Assembly: GCA_030041535.1 (NCBI GenBank)
Contig: JASHNR010000042.1
Span: 1-64,000, forward strand
DNA: 64,000 bases
From: Nitrosopumilaceae archaeon
GTDB taxonomy: Archaea > Thermoproteota > Nitrososphaeria > Nitrososphaerales > Nitrosopumilaceae
Direction: 5' to 3'
In this document: in pieces, positions 1 to 8,672 of the stretch
How positions within the stretch are numbered: the first letter of the stretch is position 1
Layout: each line of letters opens with the position of its first letter
Program-made: the position numbers and the translations under genes
The notes under the pieces: generated by a model
Told to the model about the DNA's origin: nothing
Database searches by the model: none
Seen by the model: the letters and a program-made list of their open reading frames with translations, nothing else

Positions 1-85
1 TTTAGCTGGGGGAGATCCCAGCACGCCATTAACACAGGAAGACGTAGAAGAATTGAAACAAAAACTCTTTAAAATGTTGAAATAA
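1..85 (+). CDS. C-terminal end of an unidentified protein (partial)
   Basis: An open frame runs from the left edge to a TAA at 83-85. It encodes about 27 residues, mostly hydrophilic, ending in a Lys/Leu-rich helix (VEELKQKLFKMLK). The start lies outside the window and too little is visible to assign a family. The amino-acid composition looks coding, but function is unknown. Confidence 0.45.
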   Translation, partial: LAGGDPSTPLTQEDVEELKQKLFKMLK

Positions 86-152
86 GTTTTTTCCAATCCT
101 TGTTAGTTATCTTGTTTTTGGCGAGGATTTTGAGAAGTTTCTTTCTATCAAT

Positions 153-177
153 AATCAACCACTTTTTTTGGTTGATT
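153..177. repeat. Short perfect inverted repeat (hairpin)
   Basis: The 8-bp arms AATCAACC (153-160) and GGTTGATT (170-177) are perfect complements around a T-rich loop. The hairpin sits about 70 nt past the partial gene at the left edge and could be its 3' end or terminator. That role is inferred from position alone. Confidence 0.4.
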
Positions 178-227
178 AAATCCGATCTACGGCAACCGCA
201 CTTAACACGCATATTATACTACCGAAG

Positions 228-289
228 AATTAACAGAACCTGTTTGAAGGAACTGTTAGGTTCTAGGTTGTTCCTTTTGACTGTTAATT
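228..289. repeat. 62-bp element with nested inverted repeats
   Basis: The outer arms AATTAACAG (228-236) and CTGTTAATT (281-289) are perfect 9-bp complements. Inside lie a second pair, AGAACCT (235-241) and AGGTTCT (258-264), and a third, AAGGAAC (247-253) and GTTCCTT (270-276). The last two interleave, so they cannot all form at once as simple hairpins. It could be a miniature transposable element, given the transposase remnants nearby, or a structured RNA. No protein-coding gene is convincing across 86-377. Confidence 0.45.
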
Positions 290-377
290 TCGGTTGGTGG
301 AATAGTTTCCTTGAAAATGAGATCGTTCTTGCAAAAAAAAGAATTAAAAAATTAGAGAAGAAAATCGGCATTAATCG

Positions 378-665
378 TTAATCTGATTTTTCTTTAAAAT
401 ACAAGCCATATAGATTAATCAAATCCAAATATGCATTTGCCAAATGTAATTGATTTAATCTCAATGTTTCAAAAACAGTTGCTAAGTCATCATACGTAAC
501 TAATTTTTTAGGATCTGCTAAAAATTTCGGTACTATTAGATTATACTCAGATTCCCAATTCTGTATCTTCTCATATAACGATAATAGATTTTGCCTGTAT
601 GGTTCTTGTATGTAATCTATTAATTTTCTTTCTTCCAACTTGCATTCTGAATTAACGTAATCCAC
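378..665 (-). CDS. Hypothetical protein, probably 5'-disrupted
   Basis: A 95-residue frame starts at GTG 665. It has a protein-like composition with mostly helical, Leu/Tyr-rich sequence and no signal peptide or recognisable motif. Its first ~15 codons overlap, in another frame, the 3' end of a transposase remnant (620-779). The present start may therefore be an artefact of an insertion that removed the original N-terminus. Function is unknown. Confidence 0.45.
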   Translation of the reverse strand: MDYVNSECKLEERKLIDYIQEPYRQNLLSLYEKIQNWESEYNLIVPKFLADPKKLVTYDDLATVFETLRLNQLHLANAYLDLINLYGLYFKEKSD

Positions 666-779
666 TTATTATCGCCTTCTATCTCAATCCCTGCCTTGTC
701 TGCTGGCGTTGCTCCATCTAGTGCCATGTGTGGTCTTACATAATTATGATACAACTGATAGCCTTTCAACAGCGGAGAA
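620..779 (-). pseudogene. Transposase C-terminal remnant A (DDE/IS6-like)
   Basis: Read on the minus strand, about 50 codons ending at TAA 620-622 encode the typical end of an IS6/IS240-type DDE transposase: YHNYVRPHMALDG, then TPADKAG and GDNKW. The N-terminal domain and the first catalytic Asp residues are absent, so this is a dead fragment. It begins right after the stop codon of the gene at 780-1154. A second, more decayed copy of the same segment is at 1203-1295. Confidence 0.7.
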
Positions 780-1154
780 TCATCTTTTTGATTCATCCCT
801 TAACTGCATTATACTCACATAGTATTTGACATCAATATTTTCAAGCAATGCTCGCATCTTTGGAAAATAGTATTTTCCATGTTCAGACTTTTGATGACGC
901 TGTAAGGCATCTTTATCCTCATATTGTTCCATAACAAGATAAGTTCTCGGTTCTTCTAATTTATACAAGTCATAATAATTACAACCTTTATCATTCTCTA
1001 GAACTTTTGATGCAAGTTCTCTGAATAGATATTCAAATTCTTTTTCATTTCCCTCTTTTACAATGATATGCTTCAGACCTCCTATTGTCACGTTTGGCGG
1101 CATGGATTCTCCCAAGTCTATTACTTTTTTAATACCATCTGAAATTTTTGTCAT
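780..1154 (-). CDS. Antibiotic biosynthesis monooxygenase (ABM) domain protein
   Basis: This 124-residue protein matches the ferredoxin-like ABM/YgiN fold in size and pattern. An opening strand (about 28-33) is followed by a helix with FEYLFRELASK, then YDLYKLEEPRTYLVMEQYED, and a QRHQKSEHGKYYF segment that lines the active site in the family. Such proteins act as quinol or heme-type monooxygenases or as stress proteins; the substrate cannot be read here. A ~25-residue N-terminal extension precedes the domain. The stop at 780 abuts transposase remnant A, so the last residues may have been altered by the insertion. Confidence 0.72.
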   Translation of the reverse strand: MTKISDGIKKVIDLGESMPPNVTIGGLKHIIVKEGNEKEFEYLFRELASKVLENDKGCNYYDLYKLEEPRTYLVMEQYEDKDALQRHQKSEHGKYYFPKMRALLENIDVKYYVSIMQLRDESKR

Positions 1155-1202
1155 GTCTTAACTTTCCATCACTGATTTACTCGCATTTTATATTAAAACT
1201 AA

Positions 1203-1295
1203 CTACTTGTTATCTCCCTCGATCTTTATACCGCATGTTTCGCTTGGTGTCTTGCCATCCAATCCCCTGGTGGTCTAAACATAATTGTGGTATAT
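1203..1295 (-). pseudogene. Transposase C-terminal remnant B (DDE/IS6-like)
   Basis: The minus strand reads YHNYV, an in-frame TAG, then LDGKTPSETCGIKIEGDNK and TAG. This aligns with the same ~30 residues as remnant A (YHNYV, LDG.TP, GI.IEGDNK). The internal stop shows it is dead. It starts directly after the stop codon of the gene at 1296-1847, the same arrangement as remnant A behind the ABM gene. The + strand frame covering 1148-1510 is not believable as a gene. Confidence 0.65.
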
Positions 1296-1847
1296 CTACA
1301 ACCCTTGTAATCTTCTTTTCTTTCTTTCTTTTAGGATTACCCACCCAAATCCAATACTTGCTATTCCGCAGACAATTGTTTCCATACCAATTCTTAGCAG
1401 CGTACTTTCTCCAGGTTGATGAAGAACTGACAGGTTATAGCTTACAACTTCGTTCTGATTATCTGAAATATCTAGAGTATAGCTACCTGGGCTCACTATC
1501 CATACAGTAGCGTTTGTCGTATCAACTCCTTTCAGATCTACCGGATCAGTGTCAGTCTGCGCACAGTCATTAGTGTCACTATCTCCCGCGGGACATAATG
1601 TAACACTTGGATTTCCCTGAGTAACTTGGAATTTTACAAACTTGTCATTTTGTGCAACATCTACTGTCAAAAGAGAATCTTGTGGCCCAGAGTCAGCATT
1701 TGTAAAGCTTATCGTATCAGAGACAATGGGGGTTTCATCTAGTTCTGAAATTCTAACAAGTGTAGAGCCAAACCACAAAAGAAGACATATGCTGGCTATT
1801 TCTGCCATAACGTAGATTTTAAAATTCAAAGCAAACTCCTTTACCAC
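1296..1847 (-). CDS. Membrane-anchored extracytoplasmic protein, unknown function
   Basis: The 183-residue protein has a hydrophobic segment at about 10-30, a ~110-residue outside domain rich in Asp/Thr/Val (a beta-sandwich-like pattern with two Cys near 84 and 94), a second membrane segment at about 155-173 and a basic tail (KERKKRR). This is a double-anchored surface protein topology. No family is recognised. The C-terminus ends where transposase remnant B begins. Confidence 0.6.
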   Translation of the reverse strand: MVKEFALNFKIYVMAEIASICLLLWFGSTLVRISELDETPIVSDTISFTNADSGPQDSLLTVDVAQNDKFVKFQVTQGNPSVTLCPAGDSDTNDCAQTDTDPVDLKGVDTTNATVWIVSPGSYTLDISDNQNEVVSYNLSVLHQPGESTLLRIGMETIVCGIASIGFGWVILKERKKRRLQGL

Positions 1848-1936
1848 ATACCTTGTTATATACTATAATAGCTCCTTTGTATTTAAAATCCTTCAATGCC
1901 AAATATTTACAAAATCTATATTTATGAATTGATTAT

Positions 1937-2191
1937 CTATGTTATACTAGCTGGTTTTATTTCCACATCATCACGATTATAGAATATCTTTTCATGCGAT
2001 ATGGTAATAGTACAGTTTCGCTTAAACTTCATTTCTCTTCCATTTCCTATAGTATCCTTGAAGAGCACTCTTGGATCATTATTGATATTGATCGAATATT
2101 GCTTTCCTTGCTTGGTTGTGCTTGGTTCTTTACAGCCTCGCACATCTATCAATTTGGAACAGCCCACAGAATTTGATTCATTTATAGACAT
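1937..2191 (-). CDS. Small hypothetical protein
   Basis: This 84-residue frame is rich in Asn, Lys and Ser, with no motif I recognise. I chose ATG 2191 (MSINES) over the ATG at 2206 because an A/T-rich TATA-like box at 2214-2223 on the minus strand lies about 26 nt upstream of it. That is the usual spacing for a leaderless archaeal transcript. It sits in the accessory patch next to the transposase remnants, and function is unknown. Confidence 0.4.
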   Translation of the reverse strand: MSINESNSVGCSKLIDVRGCKEPSTTKQGKQYSININNDPRVLFKDTIGNGREMKFKRNCTITISHEKIFYNRDDVEIKPASIT

Positions 2192-2288
2192 GCAAAGATT
2201 CCCCATTCATGACTATAAAAAAAGATTCTGTTATCGCCAAGTTATGAGATATCATTTGTAAAATATAGCAAAATGATGAATATTGTGA

Positions 2289-2468
2289 CTATTTTCTTCT
2301 TCTTTGACCTGGTTTATTTTGTCCAGGAACTCGTTTTAGGATGAATCTTTTTCTAAAATTATCTCGATTTCTTGTAATTCCAATTTCTCCATGTCTTTCT
2401 CTTGATGTGACCTTTGGAGTTTGGCCTCTAACTTTACCTGCTTTAGTAAGCGATCCGTGAGTTGGCAC
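2289..2468 (-). CDS. rps30e: Ribosomal protein S30e (eS30)
   Basis: A 59-residue, very basic protein starting at GTG 2468. It opens with THGSLTKAGKVRGQTPKV, the conserved S30e N-terminus, and ends in a run of Arg/Lys (QRRRK). S30e is a small-subunit protein shared by archaea and eukaryotes. It is short and easily missed by gene callers. It lies between the small hypothetical gene and the radical SAM gene, all on the minus strand. Confidence 0.9.
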   Translation of the reverse strand: MPTHGSLTKAGKVRGQTPKVTSRERHGEIGITRNRDNFRKRFILKRVPGQNKPGQRRRK

Positions 2469-2511
2469 GAACTAGTTCATCTGTTGATGCAATTTATGTA
2501 TTTGGTTTCTC

Positions 2512-4236
2512 TTACCAATACTTTGTCTTGATTGTATCAATTACTCTTTGGTGTTCTGCACCTTTCTTTCTGGCATATTTTTCCATTGCATTCAATGGAA
2601 CTCCTCCCAAGGTTTTTGCAATAGTAGTGAACACTCTTCGTCTGAGTGGGCCATTCTGTCCTGTTTTATCCATAAACTTCTGAATACCATACTTGAAGTT
2701 GTGCTGCCATGTCTTGTACATGACACCTAGTTGAGCTGCAGTCATCTCATTACCAATATCGAAGAACTCTGATTTTTCAAGCAATCCAATTGGAACAAAA
2801 GTCAGTGGCGTTGTTGTAAACATGGATTCGGGTTGTTCTTTTTCCAGCTCATTTATGAGACGTATTGTGTCCCATGCATCTTCTTCAGTCTCTGCATTAT
2901 CCAATCCCATGATGAGTGTAAATGCTGGTATCCAATGGTGCTCATTTAATGTCTTGACTCCTTCCTTTACAACCCAATGCCATTCTTCTGGCTTGTATGG
3001 CGATAATTTTCTGTCTGCATATTTTCCAATCAATCGTAAGCTTCCTGTCTCAAAACCGCACTGTACTCCAATCTTGTTAGTCGGGCTTGATCGGATGATT
3101 TTTGAAATATTTGGAATTAATTTTTCATCAGCTATTGCACCTGCAAGTGTGCCGTGAGTTGGATTAGTGTGGACTATACCAGTTGACATTACTGCCGTAA
3201 ATAGATCTTCGAGTGCTTCTCTGTTTGGTGCCATATTCTTTGTCTTTCTTGGGTCAAGACCATACACAAAGATGTCGTCACTGTGCAGCCAAGCATTTCT
3301 TTGTCCACTTTTTTTTATGTTGACTTCGATCTCTTGTTTTACTTTCTCAGGAGGATAGTATCTAAGAGGTCTCAGAGTAACATCACAGAATTTGCATCCT
3401 CTTCCACATCCTCGCATGACCTCAACCATTCCGTGCATGCTAGGCTCTACAATATTGGGTATGTCATCAATTTCAGGCTCGTCCCAATAATGGATGAATC
3501 TTCCGTAGAATTTTTCAGCATCTCTTCCAAATTCTTTTACCTCAACTTTGAAATCGCTTTTAACAAAAGGATTCATGTTTTCAAATTCTCCGCCAATTAA
3601 TTTGTTAAAGAATTCTCCTGCATGACCATCTAGCTCAGGAGCAATGCCGCCAAGCTCTCCTTCCAATACGGCATACAAACCGTATTCTTGGATTTTCTTT
3701 GGATCGTAATTATATTGCCAAGTTCCTGACGCACCAACAATTACTTTGGCATTGCTTCCATTCTTTTTCTTTGCCTCATTAATTTTCTTGTGTAAGTATG
3801 CATTGTAATATTCATCATATGATGTCTGTTTGCGACCATAAGTGAATGTCATTGTAACTGGACCCATTCCTAACGGGTCCATTTCATATGTGCCAACAAC
3901 TTCTGTCTCAGGACCTATGAATTTATCAATGTAATCTGGATGAGCCACCACAACGTCTTCTCGTTTGTAACCATCTCTCAATAGTGCCGCTTCTAGCTTT
4001 CGTAGTCCATATGGTGCATAGTTAGCAACTCCATTAGTATGAGTTATAGGATTACAAATGAAATCAAAGAGTATCTTAGGAGTTACTTGATCTTTTAAAA
4101 GGAAATACCACATGCTGTTTTTTGGTCTGTGCGGATCAATTGCAGGAGCACACCCAAAGAATGTAGCTAAGGATATCCCACGATAAGGTGACATGAGTGT
4201 ACGATCAGCACTTAAGACAACTTTTGGGTGACCCAA
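2512..4236 (-). CDS. Radical SAM protein (B12-binding-like N-terminus)
   Basis: The 574-residue protein carries the radical SAM cluster motif as CGRGCKFCD (C-x3-C-x2-C, near residue 277). A ~250-residue N-terminal region resembles the B12-binding/UPF0313 type found ahead of such domains. Downstream are GFETGSLR and a conserved TPLTFVPIG stretch near the C-terminus, with a basic helical tail. The family does radical methylations or methylthiolations; this member's substrate is not known to me. It starts at TTG 4236 and is followed by S30e on the same strand. Confidence 0.8.
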   Translation of the reverse strand: MGHPKVVLSADRTLMSPYRGISLATFFGCAPAIDPHRPKNSMWYFLLKDQVTPKILFDFICNPITHTNGVANYAPYGLRKLEAALLRDGYKREDVVVAHPDYIDKFIGPETEVVGTYEMDPLGMGPVTMTFTYGRKQTSYDEYYNAYLHKKINEAKKKNGSNAKVIVGASGTWQYNYDPKKIQEYGLYAVLEGELGGIAPELDGHAGEFFNKLIGGEFENMNPFVKSDFKVEVKEFGRDAEKFYGRFIHYWDEPEIDDIPNIVEPSMHGMVEVMRGCGRGCKFCDVTLRPLRYYPPEKVKQEIEVNIKKSGQRNAWLHSDDIFVYGLDPRKTKNMAPNREALEDLFTAVMSTGIVHTNPTHGTLAGAIADEKLIPNISKIIRSSPTNKIGVQCGFETGSLRLIGKYADRKLSPYKPEEWHWVVKEGVKTLNEHHWIPAFTLIMGLDNAETEEDAWDTIRLINELEKEQPESMFTTTPLTFVPIGLLEKSEFFDIGNEMTAAQLGVMYKTWQHNFKYGIQKFMDKTGQNGPLRRRVFTTIAKTLGGVPLNAMEKYARKKGAEHQRVIDTIKTKYW

Positions 4237-4292
4237 TTTTCAATCTCAATGAATTCCTATAGCATTTTAAGGTTTCTTGTATTTCCAAGAGT

Positions 4293-5111
4293 CTAATAGT
4301 TCTCTAATATGCCTGACTTGCTTCTGTGAGTGTACCCAAATTCCTTGTTTGTAAGCAGATATTGACTATTGAATACCGTACCATCTTTGCATGCCAGTAC
4401 ATCTCCAAAGCAGCAACTTCCACAAAGTCCCATCCCACATTTCATCATTCTCTCAATACTGGCTTCAGCATAGATCTTGTTTTGAGAAGCAAGTTGCACC
4501 ACCTTGTGCATCATTTTTTCAGGTCCACAGGTATAAACTGCATCAAATGCGTTTTCTTTGAGCAGTCTTTGCATTGCATCAGTTACAAGTCCTGGCTCTC
4601 CATATGTACCATCTTCAGTTACTACAATGACTTTGTGTAGGTTTTGCTCTAGAAGTTTATTTGCAAGCCCTTCAAAGAAAACCTCTTGTTTTGTTTTAGC
4701 ACCCATTATTACGGTCACATTATCAGTCTTTTTCAAAAATGTTGCAAGCCTCATGAGAGGAACAAGTCCTGTTCCTCCACCTACAAGCAATAATCTTCCC
4801 TGCCTTATGGTAAAGGAGTTTCCATATGGACCTCTAACTCCAATTTGGTCACCTGGTTTCACAGAGTAAAGGGCTGTGGATGCTAGACCATGTTTTCTAA
4901 CCGTAAAAGCAGCTTTTCCTTTTTCTTGAGATATCATTATGCTCATTGGTAACTCGTTTACTCCTGGAATCCAAACCATTGCAAATTGTCCGGGCAATAC
5001 TTTTGACAGAAGATCATCGGAAAAAATCAGAGTACGCACGGTTGGAGTCTCGTCAATTATCTTTTCAATTGTCACTATTGTCGAGGAATCAGTATTTCTT
5101 TGCAATTCCAA
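4293..5111 (-). CDS. pyrK: Dihydroorotate dehydrogenase electron-transfer subunit
   Basis: This is an FAD/NAD reductase-fold protein. It has an FAD-binding region (PGQFAMVWIPGVNE), a nucleotide-binding GGGTGLVPLMRL segment and a C-terminal 2Fe-2S site CGMGLCGSCCFGDVLAC. PyrK passes electrons from PyrD flavin to NAD in pyrimidine synthesis. The frame stays open up to 5165, but that would overlap pyrD by 77 nt. The TTG codons at 5111 or 5105 give a normal N-terminus just ahead of the first beta strand. The exact start is uncertain. It is translationally coupled to pyrD. Confidence 0.88.
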   Translation of the reverse strand: MELQRNTDSSTIVTIEKIIDETPTVRTLIFSDDLLSKVLPGQFAMVWIPGVNELPMSIMISQEKGKAAFTVRKHGLASTALYSVKPGDQIGVRGPYGNSFTIRQGRLLLVGGGTGLVPLMRLATFLKKTDNVTVIMGAKTKQEVFFEGLANKLLEQNLHKVIVVTEDGTYGEPGLVTDAMQRLLKENAFDAVYTCGPEKMMHKVVQLASQNKIYAEASIERMMKCGMGLCGSCCFGDVLACKDGTVFNSQYLLTNKEFGYTHRSKSGILENY

Positions 5112-5997
5112 CCATGTCACCAATTTTCTGAAAATTTTTCTTTTCCATGTATTTTGATATTCCACTATTTACTTCAGAGAATGTTCCGCCCAATTTTTCC
5201 GCTACAGCACTGCCAATCTGAACTGCGCTGGCACCTCCAAGTATGAATTCAACTGCGTCTTCCCAACTTGACACCCCGCCGCAACCAATTATTGGAATGT
5301 CAAATTTTGACGATATTTCATAAACACATCGTACTGCAATGGGTTTTATCGGGGTACCCGATAGCCCACCTATCTTGTGACTTAGAACCGGTCGTGTAGT
5401 TTCAACATCAATTGCCATTGCCCTTACTGTATTTATTGCAGTTATAGCATCGATTCCTGCATCACAAGACGCTCTCACTGTTTCAAGATAGTCAGACGAG
5501 CCAAGACCAACTTTAGATATTACTGGAACCTTTGATGCCTTTTTTACCTCTTTGACTATTTTTTGTACTAGGCTAGGATCATCGCCAACTTCAAGTCCTA
5601 CTTTTTCCACATGAGGGCATGACAAGTTCAGCTCATATGCCAGAACTTTGACGTTCTCAAATTGTTTTATCATAAAAGTAAAGTCCTCTGGAACAGATCC
5701 GACCAAGCTAACAACAATTGGAATTGTTGTATTAGATGAGATCATTTTTGCAAAGTAGGAAGCACCCGGGTTTGAAAGTCCGACAGCGTTTAGGTATCCG
5801 CTTTTTACTCCAACTACAGTAGGATTTGGATATCCCTCCCACGGCTCTTTGCTAAGCGACTTTGTTACAAGAGCACCTGCCCCTTCCTTATATAAGCGAG
5901 CAAAAACTTCAAGCGATATACCAAGAATACCGGAGGCAAGCATTGTGGGTCGTTCAAGTGATATTGGCCCCACATTTGTAGAGATGTCGGGATTCAC
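5089..5997 (-). CDS. pyrD: Dihydroorotate dehydrogenase, class 1B catalytic subunit
   Basis: The 302-residue TIM-barrel flavoprotein has family landmarks in order: NAVGLSNPG, VSLVGS, ELNLSCPHV (active-site Cys), ISKVGLG, TAINTVRAM, and the FMN-phosphate region IGCGGVSSWEDAVEFILGGA. It oxidises dihydroorotate to orotate, and pairing with PyrK makes it the NAD-linked 1B type. It starts at GTG 5997, with a 73-nt divergent promoter region shared with nop5. pyrF lies elsewhere in the window (28.5 kb). Confidence 0.92.
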   Translation of the reverse strand: MNPDISTNVGPISLERPTMLASGILGISLEVFARLYKEGAGALVTKSLSKEPWEGYPNPTVVGVKSGYLNAVGLSNPGASYFAKMISSNTTIPIVVSLVGSVPEDFTFMIKQFENVKVLAYELNLSCPHVEKVGLEVGDDPSLVQKIVKEVKKASKVPVISKVGLGSSDYLETVRASCDAGIDAITAINTVRAMAIDVETTRPVLSHKIGGLSGTPIKPIAVRCVYEISSKFDIPIIGCGGVSSWEDAVEFILGGASAVQIGSAVAEKLGGTFSEVNSGISKYMEKKNFQKIGDMVGIAKKY

Positions 5998-6070
5998 TTC
6001 TAATTATAAAAAATGTTTGTCTTATAACAGTTGATGCAGGGCAGTCCAATGTTACCTTTTTTAGTAAGAC

Positions 6071-7342
6071 ATGAAAATGCTCTGTATGCATTCTGTGATT
6101 CTAACAGAGCTGGGTGTTGCAATTTTTGATAACAACAAATGTGTAAAATCAATCCCGTTTAGAAATCCTGCAAAGGAGTACATCGAACTAAAAAAGGAAA
6201 TGTCCAACACCAATGAACTAGAACAGTTCCTTTCCAAGATAGGAACAAGCGTAGCGGTTAATGATACAAGCCTTCTCAAAATTCTAAAGAAAAGATCAAT
6301 AGATGCTGAACTTATGGAGGAGAACAAGATCGAAACAATACAATCTTCCAAACTTAGAGTACTTGTAGACTCTGGCTTTGCAACAAATGAAGGCGATGCA
6401 AGAGGAAAACTAAGAGAGTTTGCAATGCAACTTTCTTCTTCAAAGGTTACAGAGATCTCCGAGAGCCCAGATCTTCATATTATTCAAGCTATTGGCGCAT
6501 TAGATGAGACTGACAAAATAATCAATCTGTTAAGCTCAAGACTCAGAGAGTGGTATGGTCTTCACTTTCCAGAGCTAGACAATCTAATTGATACAATCAT
6601 AGGTTATTCTAAAATAGTTGTGGCAGGCAGCAGGGACAATCTAGATCAACAGGTGTATATCGATGCAGGATTTCCCGACGAAAAGGTAGAGATGCTATCA
6701 CTCTTGCAAGCAAAAAGCAGAGGAGGACAGATTTCCAATGAAAATCTTGCCATAGCACAAAGTCTTGCAAAACAAATCTTGGAACTATCTGAATTAAGAT
6801 CCAATTTAGAAAAACACATAGAGACTCAGATGCAAGTAATAGCTCCTAACCTTTCTGGGATTTTAGGAACTTCAGTAGGAGCCAGAATACTTGGAAGAGC
6901 AGGCAGTCTTAAAAGATTAGCTAGCATGCCTGCAAGTACAATTCAGGTCTTGGGTGCAGAAAAAGCGCTTTTCCGTGCCCTGAAGACTGGCGCTCAGCCT
7001 CCAAAACACGGTCTATTGTTTCAACATACTCTAGTTCATGCAGCGCCAAAATGGCAGCGGGGTAAAATTGCAAGGGCAATAGCAGCCAAGGCAGCACTTG
7101 CTGCAAGAGTAGATGTTTTTGGAGCAGGAAGAAACGATACACTCTTTGAAAAATTAAATATAAGAATTACCGAGATTGGAGAAAAATACAAAGACCCTCC
7201 GCCTGAGAGACCAGCACAGCCCATGCAACAGCGTAGATCATTTGACCAAAGAGGAGGAAGACACGGTGACTTTAGACAAAGAGACAAAAAGAACGACTGG
7301 CAACAGTCAAAACGAAGGAAATTTGGAAAACGAAGAAGATAA
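6071..7342 (+). CDS. nop5: C/D-box RNP scaffold protein Nop5
   Basis: The 423-residue Nop56/58-family protein has an N-terminal domain that contacts fibrillarin (about 1-110), a coiled-coil middle and the NOP domain. The signature region runs GTSVGARILGRAGSL, then GAEKALFRAL and PPKHGLLFQH. The C-terminal tail is Arg/Gln/Lys-rich (RRSFDQRGGR... KRRKFGKRRR), as in many homologues. It binds L7Ae-bound C/D guide RNAs and places fibrillarin for 2'-O-methylation of rRNA and tRNA. The fibrillarin gene overlaps its 3' end. Confidence 0.95.
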   Translation: MKMLCMHSVILTELGVAIFDNNKCVKSIPFRNPAKEYIELKKEMSNTNELEQFLSKIGTSVAVNDTSLLKILKKRSIDAELMEENKIETIQSSKLRVLVDSGFATNEGDARGKLREFAMQLSSSKVTEISESPDLHIIQAIGALDETDKIINLLSSRLREWYGLHFPELDNLIDTIIGYSKIVVAGSRDNLDQQVYIDAGFPDEKVEMLSLLQAKSRGGQISNENLAIAQSLAKQILELSELRSNLEKHIETQMQVIAPNLSGILGTSVGARILGRAGSLKRLASMPASTIQVLGAEKALFRALKTGAQPPKHGLLFQHTLVHAAPKWQRGKIARAIAAKAALAARVDVFGAGRNDTLFEKLNIRITEIGEKYKDPPPERPAQPMQQRRSFDQRGGRHGDFRQRDKKNDWQQSKRRKFGKRRR

Positions 7343-7997
7343 TATTTTCTGGGTTAAAATAGACGGAGAAAAAAGACTTGCAACTTTAAATCTCGTTCCA
7401 GGAAATCAAGTCTACAAAGAAAAGCTAGTCAAAATCAAGGATGAGGAGTTCAGGGCATGGGATCCGTACAGAAGCAAGCTCGGCTCAGCTATAATGAACA
7501 ATCTCAATGTTCTTCCAATAGTTAGAAAGTCACGGGTTCTTTACCTTGGGGTTTCCACGGGAACAACTGCAAGCCACGTTTCAGATATTGTAGGTCCAGG
7601 CGGAATTGTATTTTGTGTAGAGCATACAAGTAGAGTTGCACGAGAGTTTCTTGATAGAGTTGCATCTTACAGATCAAATATAGTACCTATTCTTCAAGAT
7701 GCAAGAAATCCCAAAGAATATTTTTCAGTTTATGGAACCGTCGATGTTATCTATGTGGACATTGCCCAACCAGATCAAACCGAGATTGCCATTTTGAATT
7801 GTAAAACCTACCTAAAAAAAGATGGCTTTCTAATGCTTGTAATAAAGACACGAAGCATAGATGTTACAAAAGATCCTGCGGAAATAACTCGCAATGAGGC
7901 TAAGAAATTAAAAGACAATTTTGAGATAGTCCAAGAGATTAACTTGGCTCCATATGAGAAGGATCACAGTATGATCATTGCCAGATATCTCGGATAA
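7323..7997 (+). CDS. flpA: Fibrillarin-like rRNA/tRNA 2'-O-methyltransferase
   Basis: An SAM-dependent methyltransferase, about 224 residues from TTG 7323. Visible motifs are AWDPYRSKLGSAI, the SAM-binding VLYLGVSTGTTASHVSD, VEHTSRVAREFL, DVIYVDIAQPDQ and the C-terminal LAPYEKDHSMIIARY. Upstream in-frame codons back to 7176 lie inside nop5 and encode low-complexity sequence, so I place the start at TTG 7323, overlapping nop5 by 20 nt. It is the catalytic partner of Nop5 in C/D RNPs. Confidence 0.94.
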   Translation: MENEEDNIFWVKIDGEKRLATLNLVPGNQVYKEKLVKIKDEEFRAWDPYRSKLGSAIMNNLNVLPIVRKSRVLYLGVSTGTTASHVSDIVGPGGIVFCVEHTSRVAREFLDRVASYRSNIVPILQDARNPKEYFSVYGTVDVIYVDIAQPDQTEIAILNCKTYLKKDGFLMLVIKTRSIDVTKDPAEITRNEAKKLKDNFEIVQEINLAPYEKDHSMIIARYLG

Positions 7998-7998
7998 T

Positions 7999-8619
7999 TC
8001 AGCTTATACCAAGCAGAATCTTGACTGGTTTCCAGCTCTTTCTTACAAATTTTGATGGGGTTCCATTCAAGTTAATTTCACCTTTGATAAAATTCATGGT
8101 CTTGGAATCTGACGGATATCCGCTTCCCACATTGAAGTCCTTTCTTATCTTCTCAATGGCCCTGTCTCTATTTACCTTGGCTATGATAGAAGCTGCAGAA
8201 ACTACTGGGAATTTTGCATCGGCATGATGGCTAGAATGCACTTTTTTAGCGTGAGCAAGTTTTGAAATTAGCAACCCAAATCTTTTTGGATTTACGTCAC
8301 ATGAATCAACATACGAAGAATCAGGCTTTAGTTTAGCAATTACTCTGGCCATGTATTTTCCCTCCAGTTGATTCAGTTCGTTCTTTTTTACACTTTGATC
8401 TATCACATGTGGCGGAATTCTTGTCACATAGTAGTCATCCACTATAGCAAGTATTTTTTTGTATAAATTTTCTCGTGCACTAGGGCTAAGCTGCTTTGAG
8501 TCTTTGACTCCAATGTCAGAGAGCTGTTTTATTTTGTTGCGCTCAATGCATATACCTGCAATAACAAGCGGGCCTATGACCGATCCTCTTCCAGCGTCAT
8601 CAACACCACATACTAACAT
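7999..8619 (-). CDS. rnhB: Ribonuclease HII
   Basis: The 206-residue protein begins with the RNase HII signature MLVCGVDDAGRGSVIGPLV, whose Asp and Glu/Arg-region residues bind metal. It also has YVDSCDVNPKRF (third acidic position), then FPVVSAASIIAKVNRDRAIE and GSGYPSDSKT. It removes RNA from RNA/DNA hybrids and single ribonucleotides. The second acidic position of the usual DEAGRG motif reads DDAGRG here, a conservative change. It converges on fibrillarin with one base between stops, and is divergent from trm1. Confidence 0.93.
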   Translation of the reverse strand: MLVCGVDDAGRGSVIGPLVIAGICIERNKIKQLSDIGVKDSKQLSPSARENLYKKILAIVDDYYVTRIPPHVIDQSVKKNELNQLEGKYMARVIAKLKPDSSYVDSCDVNPKRFGLLISKLAHAKKVHSSHHADAKFPVVSAASIIAKVNRDRAIEKIRKDFNVGSGYPSDSKTMNFIKGEINLNGTPSKFVRKSWKPVKILLGIS

Positions 8620-8672
8620 TTGAGTTGTTCTTGCGTTAGATGTATTAAATCATTTTAGACTACATCATGTAG

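Noticed and set aside
100-381. Open frame of 93 codons on the plus strand after the left-edge gene
   Set aside because: The composition is unlike a normal protein, it has no clear promoter, and it runs across inverted repeats and into the convergent gene at 378.
1148-1510. Plus-strand frame of 120 codons
   Set aside because: It lies antisense to the membrane protein and transposase remnant B, and its composition is that of a shadow frame.
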